Assembly: GCA_046760445.1 (NCBI GenBank)
Contig: JBHIEE010000038.1
Span: 1-21,797 of the forward strand
Source of the DNA: JBHIEE01 sp046760445
Lineage (GTDB): Bacteria; Acidobacteriota; Aminicenantia; JdFR-78
Reading direction: 5' to 3'
Length of the DNA stretch: 21,797 nucleotides
Each line of letters begins with the position of its first letter. Position 1 is the first letter of the stretch. The notes beneath the pieces are model-generated. The model made no database searches. It was not told the origin of the DNA and saw only the letters and a program-made list of their open reading frames with translations. The translations under genes were made by a program, and so were the position numbers. Shown in pieces: positions 1 through 6,389 of this stretch.

Positions 1-246
1 CGCCAATTTATTGAGGAAAAAGATAGATTGGATCCTGATAGTCCTCATCAGATTTATAAATGGGAACAATCCCCAATGTCACAAAAACCAGTAAACGCAA
101 ATTCAATCCCACGATTTCAGGAAAGAGAACCGCATTTTACTATAGCTCTGAAAAAAGCATTGTTCAATTTTTCAATTTTAATCTTTTTTAATATCATGCT
201 TTTCATCGCTGTGTTTACAGCATTCCAAACATACGATGTCAGATAA
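1..246 (+). CDS. C-terminal fragment of an ABC-2-type transporter permease (partial, 5' end outside window)
   Basis: The reading frame is open from the first base and stops at 244-246, so only about 81 C-terminal residues are visible. A soluble stretch ending ERE-PHFT is followed by one strongly hydrophobic segment (about 24 residues, FNFSILIFFNIMLFIAVFTA), and the protein closes with FQTYDVR. A last membrane helix followed by a short [RK]YDVR-like tail is typical of ABC-2 permeases of the DUF3526 type, which sit in the inner membrane and pair with a separate ATPase. The family call rests only on this tail and is tentative. The in-frame TTG at 28 is not a credible start because coding continues upstream of it. 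Confidence 0.5.
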   Translation, partial: RQFIEEKDRLDPDSPHQIYKWEQSPMSQKPVNANSIPRFQEREPHFTIALKKALFNFSILIFFNIMLFIAVFTAFQTYDVR

Positions 247-267
247 ACTAAAAACCTATAAATAATC

Positions 268-300
268 ACTGGTAATCAGCAATTGGTAACTGGTAACTAA
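268..300. repeat. Dispersed 'ggtaactgg' repeat, copy 1
   Basis: The words cactggtaat and ggtaactggtaactaa occur here and recur in related form at 871-940 and 15041-15105. All three copies lie between genes. This copy is short and lacks a full opposing arm. It sits between the permease stop and the hicBA promoter. Confidence 0.5.
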
Positions 301-324
301 AAGAAAATAAAAATGAGAATTTTA

Positions 325-353
325 TTGAAAAAAAATTGTATTTGATGTATTTT
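325..353 (+). promoter_or_regulatory. Probable sigma70-type promoter of hicBA
   Basis: TTGAAA (325-330), a 17-base spacer and TATTTT (348-353) lie 18-46 bases upstream of the hicB start. The predicted start site is near 360, giving a very short leader that holds the AAGGTG ribosome site (360-365). Promoter calls in AT-rich DNA are prone to chance matches. Confidence 0.45.
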
Positions 354-370
354 TTCATTAAGGTGCCAAG

Positions 371-595
371 ATGAAAACATATAAAGTCTCTGTGATTATA
401 GAAAAAGATAAAGATGGTTATTTTGCTTTTTGTCCTGAATTTCCGGGATGCTATACTCAAGGAGATAGTTTTGAAGAAGCTCTTGAAAATATTAAAGACG
501 CAGTAAAATTATATATTGAAGACATGATTGAAAGCGGAGAAGAAGTACCTAAGTTTGAAGCTATCACTATGAGTCAAATAGAAGTCGCTGTATGA
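371..595 (+). CDS. hicB: HicB family antitoxin
   Basis: This 74-residue protein has the HicB core. It begins MKTYKVSVIIEKDKDGYFAF, continues with the characteristic CPEFPGCYTQGDSFEEALENI, and ends in an acidic helix (DAVKLYIEDMIESGEE). HicB proteins use a partial RNase H-like fold to bind and neutralise the HicA mRNA interferase, and they often repress their own operon. There is no obvious C-terminal DNA-binding domain beyond residue 74, so this is a short form, and any autoregulation would need another region. The start has AAGGTG five bases upstream. The stop overlaps the hicA start as ATGA (592-595), which implies translational coupling. Antitoxin-first order is the reverse of the classical hicA-hicB arrangement but is common. 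Confidence 0.9.
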   Translation: MKTYKVSVIIEKDKDGYFAFCPEFPGCYTQGDSFEEALENIKDAVKLYIEDMIESGEEVPKFEAITMSQIEVAV

Positions 596-807
596 ATCCT
601 AAATTACCCAGAATTACTGCCGATCAGATAATAAAAGCATTAAAGAAGAAAAAATTTTTCCTTGCCCGCCAAAGTGGTAGTCATAAAGTATTTAAAAATG
701 AAGAAGGTAAAAGAATCGTGGTACCTTACCATACAGGAAAAATACTTCATCCAAAAGTGTTAAAAAATATATTAAAAGATGCTGATATTGACATAAAAGA
801 TTTATAA
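592..807 (+). CDS. hicA: HicA family toxin (mRNA interferase)
   Basis: This 71-residue protein has the small double-stranded-RNA-binding-like HicA fold. The N-terminal helix (ITADQIIKALKKKKF) is followed by RQSGSHKVF, whose His31 matches the catalytic histidine, then a strand (KRIVVPYHTGK) and a closing helix with LHPKVLKNILKDADI. HicA cleaves mRNA and stops growth until HicB inactivates it. The gene overlaps hicB by four bases (ATGA) and has no separate promoter, so the two are made as one unit. The protein has full family length with no lost key residue, so the pair looks intact. Confidence 0.92.
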   Translation: MNPKLPRITADQIIKALKKKKFFLARQSGSHKVFKNEEGKRIVVPYHTGKILHPKVLKNILKDADIDIKDL

Positions 808-870
808 GACATTAAAAAGCAGAGGCAAATACTAATCTTTCTGATTCACTTTTTCAAAGACCAAAATAAC

Positions 871-940
871 ATTAGTAATTACTAACTGGCCACTGGTAAC
901 TGGCAACTAATGACAAATAACAAGTAACCAGTTACCAGTG
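871..940. repeat. Dispersed 'ggtaactgg' repeat, copy 2, with perfect 13-base inverted arms
   Basis: cactggtaactgg at 891-903 is the exact reverse complement of ccagttaccagtg at 928-940, separated by 24 bases. The left flank carries attagtaattactaactgg. The same words occur at 268-300 and 15041-15105. It could form a hairpin in DNA or RNA. No coding potential. Confidence 0.65.
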
Positions 941-1140
941 ACAGATAAGATGACTGATTTAGCGAAGGAAATCGAACATTAATTTCAGCTTTAAAAATAT
1001 GATGAATGAGTAATATCTTTCCCATTATGGGTAAAAGATCTCTCAGCTTTTTTTAATTGAGTCAATTATAATCTCTATAATTTATTTATATTAAAATAAT
1101 TACTAATAAATTAAATTTTTGGCATCAAAATTGCTTATAA

Positions 1141-1313
1141 AACCACTGAGAACACGAATGAATAAAAAATGCCAAATTACAAATCCCAAATTACAAACAA
1201 ATTCCAATGACCCTCCCGAGTACTCGGGAGGAATTTATTTGATATTTCCTGCCTGCCGTCAGGCAGGGGTGCTTGAGATTTGTGATTTAATATAAGAGGT
1301 GACCTCTGTGGTT
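1141..1313. repeat. Palindromic element with terminal inverted repeats, copy 1 (173 bp)
   Basis: The left end aaccactgag (1141-1150) is the inverse of the right end ctctgtggtt (1304-1313) with one mismatch. Inside are seven-base-period words (aaattac, aaatccc, aaattac), a perfect 20-base palindrome at 1212-1231 (cctcccgagt/actcgggagg) and a hairpin at 1248-1267 (cctgcctg, loop ccgt, caggcagg). The right third, from ggtgcttg to the end, nearly matches copy 2 at 7568-7722, and similarity continues a few bases beyond the right end (gttaaat..acaata). There is no transposase. It resembles a miniature or REP-like element. Confidence 0.65.
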
Positions 1314-1387
1314 AAATATAACAATAGCTAAGTTTATAGAGTTAAAGAAAGTTATGAAAATTCACAGATTTCAAGAAACTCAAGTGG

Positions 1388-1416
1388 TTGATTTTTCGTA
1401 TATTTTAATGAATAAT
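1388..1416 (+). promoter_or_regulatory. Probable promoter of the tolC-family gene
   Basis: TTGATT (1388-1393), a 17-base spacer and AATAAT (1411-1416, five of six to consensus) precede the gene by 52 bases. The predicted leader is about 45 bases and contains the strong ribosome site. Confidence 0.45.
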
Positions 1417-1468
1417 TTTTAAGAAATTATAAAGATGACAATACTGAATTTATCTCGAGGAGGAAAAG

Positions 1469-3025
1469 ATGAAAATAAAGAGTTTCTTTTTATGTTTAAC
1501 CTTAATACTATTTACTTCTTTTCTCGTGGCTCAAGAAGAAAAACCTAAGGAGTCTTCGCTTTCTCTTGAAGACTGTATTGCGGCTGCTTTAGAAAATAAT
1601 CTGGATTTGGCTGTCCAAATTTACAACCCTGAATTGGCTGATATTAATGTAGCCAAAGCCAAGGAAACGTTTATGCCCCAATTCAGTTTAGGTTATGGTC
1701 TTCAGCACACCAATCAACCATCTTACTGGTGGCTCCAGGGAACAGCGCCGATTCAAACAGATTACAATGATTACAGTGCCGGAATTCAGCATACATTACC
1801 TACTGGGGGAAGTTATTCTCTAACTTTGAATGGTTATTCCTCAGATACTACCCAGGCTTTTCAGAGTGTCAATCCTCGCTATGGAAGCACCTTAAGTTTC
1901 AATTTCACACAACCCCTTCTAAAAGATTTTGGTTTTAAAATCAGCCGAAAAGAGATTATTATTGCCCAAAATAATTATCAGACATCTCTTAGCCAACTGA
2001 AGTCCACTTTAATTAACACTATTTATCAAGTTGAAGAGGCATACTGGAATTTAGTTTATAGTGTCGAAAATCTAAAAGTTAAGCAACAGGCTTTAAAATT
2101 AGCTCAAGAACTCTTGGAAAAGAACCAGAAAGAAGTTGAAATTGGAATTTTAGCCCCCATAGAAATTCTGAGTGCGGAAGCAGAAGTTGCCAGCCGGGAA
2201 GCGGATATTTTACAGGCAGAAGCCAATGTTGAAAATGCTGAAGATATATTAAAGAAATTAATCAATCTTCCTGATATGGACTGGGATTACAAAATTAACC
2301 CCACCGATAAACCTGGTTTTGAAAAAAGAGAAATTAGTTTGGATCAGGCTTTAAAGATTGCTTTTGAAAAGAGACCCGAGCTTGATCAGGCTAAAATTGA
2401 TTTAGACAGCAAGAATCTAAATCTCAGCTATGCCAAAAATCAGCTCCTTCCTTCCTTGAACTTAGAAGCCTCCTATTGGAGTCCTGGGTTATCAGGCGAT
2501 AAGCTTTATTATCTTAATGATAATCCATTTACCGGAATTGTTATTCGAAAAGATAAAGGAAGCGCAAACGATGCTTTAAATGAAGCTTTTAAGTTGAAAT
2601 ACAAAAACTGGTCAATAGGCCTTAGTCTTTCTATACCAATAAGCAATTTTATCTCTCGAGCTAATTACGCTCAGGCAATAGTTGAATTGGAACGGACTCA
2701 ATTGGAACTAAAAAATTGGGAACAGCAGATTTATCTCGATGTAAGAAATGCTCTCCGAGAAGTTGAGACTAATATAAAGAAAGTTCAAGCTTATCGAAAA
2801 GCTCGGGAACTGGCTAAAAAGAAACTTGAAGCCGAGGAAAAAAAATTAAGTGTTGGTTTGAGCACTAATTTCATGGTGTTGCAATACCAAAAAGATTTGA
2901 CTAATGCTCTAACTGCTGAGTTGAGAGCCATTATAGATTATAATTTATCCTTGGCTAAATTAGAAAGAGCTTTAGGGACAACTCTCGAGGAAAAGAATAT
3001 TAAATTTTCTCAGATAACCGAATAA
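1469..3025 (+). CDS. TolC-family outer-membrane efflux protein
   Basis: This 518-residue protein begins with a signal peptide (MKIKSFFLCLTLILFTSFLVA, cut before QEEK). It has two outer-membrane efflux (OEP) repeats. The first starts SLSLEDCIAAALENNLDL and the second ISLDQALKIAFEKRPEL (about residue 290). Long amphipathic, Gln/Glu/Lys-rich helices with heptad character (about 185-265 and 400-510) alternate with short beta-strand-rich stretches. TolC proteins form trimeric channels through the outer membrane and periplasm for efflux pumps or type I secretion. The start is secure because gaggagg lies seven bases upstream of ATG 1469. The usual partners (periplasmic adaptor and inner-membrane pump) are absent, and a repeat island follows directly. 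The upstream ABC permease fragment is separated by hicBA, so a functional link is only a guess. Confidence 0.92.
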   Translation: MKIKSFFLCLTLILFTSFLVAQEEKPKESSLSLEDCIAAALENNLDLAVQIYNPELADINVAKAKETFMPQFSLGYGLQHTNQPSYWWLQGTAPIQTDYNDYSAGIQHTLPTGGSYSLTLNGYSSDTTQAFQSVNPRYGSTLSFNFTQPLLKDFGFKISRKEIIIAQNNYQTSLSQLKSTLINTIYQVEEAYWNLVYSVENLKVKQQALKLAQELLEKNQKEVEIGILAPIEILSAEAEVASREADILQAEANVENAEDILKKLINLPDMDWDYKINPTDKPGFEKREISLDQALKIAFEKRPELDQAKIDLDSKNLNLSYAKNQLLPSLNLEASYWSPGLSGDKLYYLNDNPFTGIVIRKDKGSANDALNEAFKLKYKNWSIGLSLSIPISNFISRANYAQAIVELERTQLELKNWEQQIYLDVRNALREVETNIKKVQAYRKARELAKKKLEAEEKKLSVGLSTNFMVLQYQKDLTNALTAELRAIIDYNLSLAKLERALGTTLEEKNIKFSQITE

Positions 3026-3049
3026 CAATTAAAAACTATTTACTTAAGT

Positions 3050-3071
3050 ATCATTAAAAAAATGATTTTTA
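3050..3071 (+). terminator. Weak possible intrinsic terminator after the tolC-family gene
   Basis: atcatt (3050-3055), an A-loop and aatgat (3061-3066) are followed by ttttta. The six-pair stem is AT-rich and only marginally stable. The position 24 bases after the stop codon is what makes it worth listing. Confidence 0.3.
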
Positions 3072-3278
3072 TCCAAATTATGTGAGTAATTTATCCCCAA
3101 GGCAATAATTAAATCCCAATCCCTCATGAAAATACTAAATCCTAATATCGAAATCCTAAACAAATCCAAAATTCAAATATCAAATTCTCAAAACAATATT
3201 TCTTAGGTCCTTAAATTCCACAATTTCTTTGTTTTGTCCCGAGTAATCGGGATGGTCATTTGAGATTGTTTCGTATTT

Positions 3279-3468
3279 CGCCTGCCTGCCGCTATTTGCG
3301 GTGGATACAGCGTACTCCGAAGGAGTGTGCGGTACCCGAAGGGCAGAAGCGAAGCTTCTGTCCACCGCAAATAGCGATTGTGGCGGATGCCATGCACACG
3401 GAGTGTGTGTGGCACCCGAAGGGCAGAGGCGAAGCCTCTGTCTGCCACGATCGCAGGCAGGGCAGGCG
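3279..3468 (+). repeat. Tandem pair of GC-rich cloverleaf-like structures with GNA-triloop arms
   Basis: Unit A (3290-3376) is closed by a perfect 16-base stem (3290-3305 with 3361-3376). Inside are three small hairpins: gcgtactcc-GAA-ggagtgtgc (3310-3330), ccc-GAA-ggg, and agaagc-GAA-gcttct. Unit B (3375-3453) abuts it and repeats the plan: a 13-base outer stem (3375-3387 with 3441-3453), gcacac-GGA-gtgtgt, ccc-GAA-ggg, and agaggc-GAA-gcctct. A further flanking pair (3279-3290 cgcctgcctgcc with 3456-3468) could enclose both. Base composition is far more GC-rich than the surroundings. It lacks tRNA signatures. Function unknown. Confidence 0.7.
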
Positions 3469-3543
3469 GGGACAGGCAAGAATGTCAAATGACTAAATGT
3501 CAAATCCGTGAAGTGTAAAGCGTAAATCGTGGTATTATTTATC

Positions 3544-3571
3544 ACTTTACTCTTTACTCCTTACTCTTTAC
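3544..3571. repeat. Four-copy heptad repeat (consensus TCTTTAC)
   Basis: actttac, tctttac, tccttac and tctttac follow each other without gaps. The upstream words gtaaagcgtaaat (about 3519-3531) are close to the reverse complement, so a hairpin is possible. A related three-copy heptad, CATTTTA, lies at 15464-15485. Confidence 0.6.
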
Positions 3572-3618
3572 AATTTATGTTTGTCATCTGAACTTTTCAT
3601 TTATATTATCCTCCCTGC

Positions 3619-3681
3619 CCTCCTGCTTCTTGTTTCTTACCTCCTGCTTCCAGTTTCTTGCCTCTTGCCTCCAGCTTCTTG
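3619..3681. repeat. Three tandem 21-base repeats upstream of the glycosyltransferase
   Basis: Three consecutive 21-base units (3619-3639, 3640-3660, 3661-3681) share the plan CCTC-TGC-TTC-TTTCTT with a few substitutions each. A 14-base piece (tcctgcttccagtt, 3642-3655) is also found at 18794-18807. The repeats end 20 bases before the glycosyltransferase start. Reading the gene from an upstream TTG at 3630 would simply translate them. Confidence 0.65.
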
Positions 3682-3701
3682 TTTATGCTAATATTTGGTC
3701 A

Positions 3702-4475
3702 ATGAAAATTTCAGCGACGATTATTACCTACAATGAAGAGAAAAAAATTGAGGGAGCTCTTTCCAGCCTTCTCGGGTTAGTTGATGAGATAGTTTTAGTG
3801 GATAGTTTCAGTCAGGATAACACTTTAAAAATTGCTAAAAAATACCCAGCCAAAATTTTTAAAAGAAAATGGACTAATTATGCTGACCAGAGAAATTTTG
3901 CTTTAGCTAAAGCTTCTTTTCCCTGGATTTTAAATCTGGATGCTGACGAAAGAGTTTCTCCTGAATTAAAAGAAGAAATTCTTTCTATTAAAGATAAAGA
4001 GCCAGAATGCGATGGTTTTTATATTCCTCGTTTAGTCTTCTACTTAGGCCGTTGGATCTATCATTCAGGTTGGTATCCTGATAGAAAAATCAGACTATTT
4101 AAAAAAGAAAATGCTCACTGGCAGGGAGAATTCGTCCATGAAAATTTAATTTTTAAAGGGAAAACCAAAAATCTGAAGAACCCTATTCATCATTTTACCT
4201 ATCGAAATCTGACTGACCATATAAGACAGATTAATAAATATTCCACCTTAGGTGCTCAAAAATTATATGCTGAAAAAAAGAAAACTCATTGGTATCATTT
4301 TATTCTGTGGCCCTTTTTCAGGTTTTTAAAATCCTACTTTTTGAAATTAGGCTTTTTAGATGGATTCCCGGGACTGGTCATTTCAATCCTTAATGGATAT
4401 TATATCTTCATCAGATATGTAAAATTGAAGGAAATCTGGAAAAAAGGAGAAAAAATTGAGCCTTTTCCATATTGA
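3702..4475 (+). CDS. Family 2 glycosyltransferase, WaaE/KdtX-like
   Basis: This 257-residue GT-A fold enzyme begins MKISATIITYNEEKKIEGAL, the nucleotide-sugar-binding start of family 2. It continues with DEIVLVDSFSQDNT, the W..Y.DQRN.AL segment and the metal-binding LDADE (Asp80-Asp82-Glu83). The QRN plus LDADE pattern and the HF.Y..L..H..Q.NKYS block fit the WaaE-like group that adds sugars to lipopolysaccharide core on the cytoplasmic face. The C-terminal aromatic stretch (about 205-245) may attach to the membrane. ATG 3702 is chosen over TTG 3630 because the extra 24 codons are tandem repeat. There is no Shine-Dalgarno site, but a TGc-TAATAT extended -10-like motif ends seven bases before ATG. 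It overlaps the next gene by 20 bases. Confidence 0.88.
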   Translation: MKISATIITYNEEKKIEGALSSLLGLVDEIVLVDSFSQDNTLKIAKKYPAKIFKRKWTNYADQRNFALAKASFPWILNLDADERVSPELKEEILSIKDKEPECDGFYIPRLVFYLGRWIYHSGWYPDRKIRLFKKENAHWQGEFVHENLIFKGKTKNLKNPIHHFTYRNLTDHIRQINKYSTLGAQKLYAEKKKTHWYHFILWPFFRFLKSYFLKLGFLDGFPGLVISILNGYYIFIRYVKLKEIWKKGEKIEPFPY

Positions 4476-5568
4476 TGCTGGTCGAGAATGGCGGGGAGGA
4501 CAAAGGCAAGTTCTATACCTAACCCGAGGTTTAAATCAGCGCGGCTATTCAGTCAGACTGTTTACTCAACCAGACAGTCCACTTTATCAAGAAGCACGAA
4601 AAGCAAACATCCCGACTACCCCAGTGAAAATCAGGAATGAATTTGATCTACTGGCTGTCTCAAAAATTGCTTATTGGCTTAAAAAGGAAAAAGTTGTTTT
4701 AGTTCACTTCCACGATGCTCATTCTTTGGCTGTAGGATCAATTGCTTCGACTATCGCCAAAACTCCTTTGAAAGTTGTTTCTCGCCGAGTGGACTTCCCA
4801 ATAAAGAAAAATTTTTTATCGAAAATTAAATATACCTATGGAATTGATGGAATAATCGCTGTTTCTAATGGTGTAAAAAAAGTTTTAGTCAAAAATGAAA
4901 TAAATTCTAAATTAATTGAAGTTATTCATCCAGGAGCAGATTTTGAGAAATTTGAGCTACCTTCAGCTGAAAATTATTTAAGACAAGAATTAGGTCTTTC
5001 TTCCACAGATTTTTTAGTAGGAATAGTGGCTCATTTGGCTGATCATAAAGGTCATAAATATTTAATTGAGGCTGCCCAACTAATTAGAAAAACAACAGAT
5101 AAAATAAAAATCATTGTTGTCGGAGATGGGCCTTTAAAAATGGAGTTAGCTAATAAATCCCGAGCTCAAGAAACAGATAATATGATTTTCTTTTTAGGAT
5201 TTCGAAAGGATATCTCTCAAATTCTTTCCTCTCTTGATTTGTTTGTTCTCTCCTCCTACTTAGAAGGGCTGGGGAGCTCAATCTTAGATGCTATGGCCTG
5301 TCAGTTGCCAGTAGTGGCAACTCGCACAGGGGGAATCCCAGAAGCCGTGAAAGATGGAAAGACTGGATTACTTGTCCCTCCGAGGGACTCAAACTCATTA
5401 GCTCAGGCTATTCTAAGACTCTTTCGGGATCGTGATTTGGCTAAAAAAATGGGCGAAAAAGGATATCAAGCAGTAAAAGAAAAATTCAGTGTTGAATCAA
5501 TGGTTGACAAAACTATTAATTTCTATCAAAAATTAGCTCAGAAAAAAGGAATAATCTTGAGTGAATGA
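4456..5568 (+). CDS. Family 4 (GT-B) glycosyltransferase
   Basis: This 370-residue protein has two Rossmann-like halves. The N-terminal acceptor half starts FHIDAGREWRGGQRQVLYL, with the glycine-rich GGxxR loop, and includes VHFHDAHS. The C-terminal donor half begins near residue 186 (FLVGIVAHLADHKGH) and carries VVGDGPLK, the EGLGSSILDAMA donor motif (Glu270, with Asp278 where the classical EX7E has a second Glu, a common variant) and GGIPEAVKDGKTGLLVPP. It would transfer a sugar from a nucleotide donor to a surface glycan or lipid-linked acceptor; the sugar cannot be told. It starts at TTG 4456, with aaggaga about six bases upstream, inside the end of the preceding gene. Its stop overlaps the next start (ATGA, 5565-5568). 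Confidence 0.88.
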   Translation: MSLFHIDAGREWRGGQRQVLYLTRGLNQRGYSVRLFTQPDSPLYQEARKANIPTTPVKIRNEFDLLAVSKIAYWLKKEKVVLVHFHDAHSLAVGSIASTIAKTPLKVVSRRVDFPIKKNFLSKIKYTYGIDGIIAVSNGVKKVLVKNEINSKLIEVIHPGADFEKFELPSAENYLRQELGLSSTDFLVGIVAHLADHKGHKYLIEAAQLIRKTTDKIKIIVVGDGPLKMELANKSRAQETDNMIFFLGFRKDISQILSSLDLFVLSSYLEGLGSSILDAMACQLPVVATRTGGIPEAVKDGKTGLLVPPRDSNSLAQAILRLFRDRDLAKKMGEKGYQAVKEKFSVESMVDKTINFYQKLAQKKGIILSE

Positions 5569-6374
5569 GTGAAGTAGAAATTAAGAAATTAGAAACGATT
5601 AACCAATTTAAAAAATGTCTCGGAATTCAGAAAATTGCTTGGGATTTTGAGGATTTGGATATTGTTCCTATTCCTTTGCTTATCCTGGCTCAAAAATATG
5701 GAGGTTTAGTTCTCGGGGCTTTCTTTGAAGAAAAAATAGTAGGTTTTGTCTATTCCTTCCCAGCTGTTCATCGAGGAAAATTAATCCAGCACTCGCATAT
5801 GTTAGCTGTTTTGCCCGAGTATCGAGGAAAAGGAATCGGACGAAAACTCAAATTAGCCCAAAGAGAGTGGTCACTTAACCAGGGATATGATTTGATTACC
5901 TGGACATTTGACCCTCTTCAGGCACTAAATGCCAATTTGAATTTACATACCTTAGGAGTTAAAACTAAAACTTATTTACCTGATTTTTATGGCCCATCCT
6001 CAAGTCTTCTCCATAAAGGCTTACCCACGGACAGAATTTTAGCTGAATGGTGGATAAAGGAGAACAGAGTCAAGGAAAAAATTGAAAAAAAAATTAAATT
6101 ACCAGATTTTTCCAGCTATAAAAAAGCCCTTTTCGGAAAAATAAAATCCTCCCATTTTTTAGAAGTTGACGAAATTAATTTAGATTTAAAAGATAAAACT
6201 ATTTTAGTCGAAATTCCTCAAAACATTAATCTCATAAAAGAAAAAAATATTGATTTAGCCTTTTCCTGGCAAGAAACAATAAGAAAAATATTTATCAAGT
6301 ACTTTGACGAAGGATATTCAGCCATTGATTTTATCTCCAATGACCGCTGTTTCTATTTATTGGAAAAAGAGTAA
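5565..6374 (+). CDS. GNAT-family acyltransferase of the type paired with N-succinylamino acid racemase
   Basis: This is a 269-residue protein. The GNAT core covers about residues 1-150: strand-rich GLVLGAFFEEKIVGFVYSFP, then HSHMLAVLPEYRGKGIGRKLK, in which R87GKGIG92 is the pyrophosphate-binding loop for acyl-CoA, then LITWTFDPLQALNANLNLHT. This FDPL..LN.. block recalls predicted acyltransferases found next to NSAR/OSBS-type enzymes. The tail (about 155-269) is not recognised. In the known D-amino-acid route an acyltransferase of this superfamily makes N-succinyl-D-amino acids from succinyl-CoA. That role here is inferred from the next gene. Translation is coupled to the glycosyltransferase upstream (ATGA); aagga lies rather far (about 14 bases) before ATG. 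Confidence 0.8.
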   Translation: MSEVEIKKLETINQFKKCLGIQKIAWDFEDLDIVPIPLLILAQKYGGLVLGAFFEEKIVGFVYSFPAVHRGKLIQHSHMLAVLPEYRGKGIGRKLKLAQREWSLNQGYDLITWTFDPLQALNANLNLHTLGVKTKTYLPDFYGPSSSLLHKGLPTDRILAEWWIKENRVKEKIEKKIKLPDFSSYKKALFGKIKSSHFLEVDEINLDLKDKTILVEIPQNINLIKEKNIDLAFSWQETIRKIFIKYFDEGYSAIDFISNDRCFYLLEKE

Positions 6375-6389
6375 AGTAAAAGGAGTAGA

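Larger units (their letters stand above)
808..1468. other. 661-base intergenic region with repeats and the tolC promoter
   Basis: No credible gene was found. The region holds a 'ggtaactgg' inverted repeat (871-940), a 13-base palindrome aattga-g-tcaatt (1055-1067), an element bounded by inverted repeats (1141-1313) with two strong internal hairpins, and a probable promoter (1388-1416). A bulged hairpin at 1016-1035 (tcttt-ccca / tggg-ta-aaaga) is followed, eight bases later, by a T-run. It is too loose to call a terminator. Confidence 0.6.
3026..3701. other. 676-base repeat island between the TolC-family gene and the glycosyltransferase operon
   Basis: No real gene. In order it holds a weak possible terminator (3050-3071); heptad-like A/T words such as aaatcctaa and aaatcc (3107-3180); a hairpin tcccga-gtaa-tcggga (3237-3252) shared with other loci; the GC-rich tandem cloverleaf element (3279-3468); gtcaaatg words (3483-3507); a heptad repeat (3544-3571) partly inverse to gtaaagcgtaaat near 3520; and three 21-base tandem repeats (3619-3681). 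Open frames of 60-120 codons cross the cloverleaf on both strands, but they only read palindromes. Confidence 0.6.

Noticed and set aside
371..807. HicBA as a new defence system
   Set aside because: Both proteins carry standard HicB and HicA motifs. The reversed order is already common.
1016..1056. Terminator-like hairpin followed by a T-run
   Set aside because: The stem has a two-base bulge and the T-run starts about eight bases after it, with no gene ending close upstream.
1141..1313. CRISPR array in the repeat-rich spacers
   Set aside because: No regularly spaced identical repeats of 24-40 bases with unique spacers, and no cas genes.
3290..3453. Cloverleaf units as tRNA genes
   Set aside because: There is no acceptor-CCA end, T-loop or anticodon arm of the right size. 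The loops are three bases and the closing stem is 13-16 pairs.
3180..3545. Open frames of 60-120 codons on both strands across the GC-rich cloverleaf element
   Set aside because: They read palindromic repeats in several frames at once, have no ribosome site and give low-complexity, Cys/Arg/Pro-rich products without domain features.
3630..3701. TTG start extending the WaaE-like glycosyltransferase by 24 residues
   Set aside because: The added residues come from 21-base tandem repeats, and the family motif begins immediately at ATG 3702.
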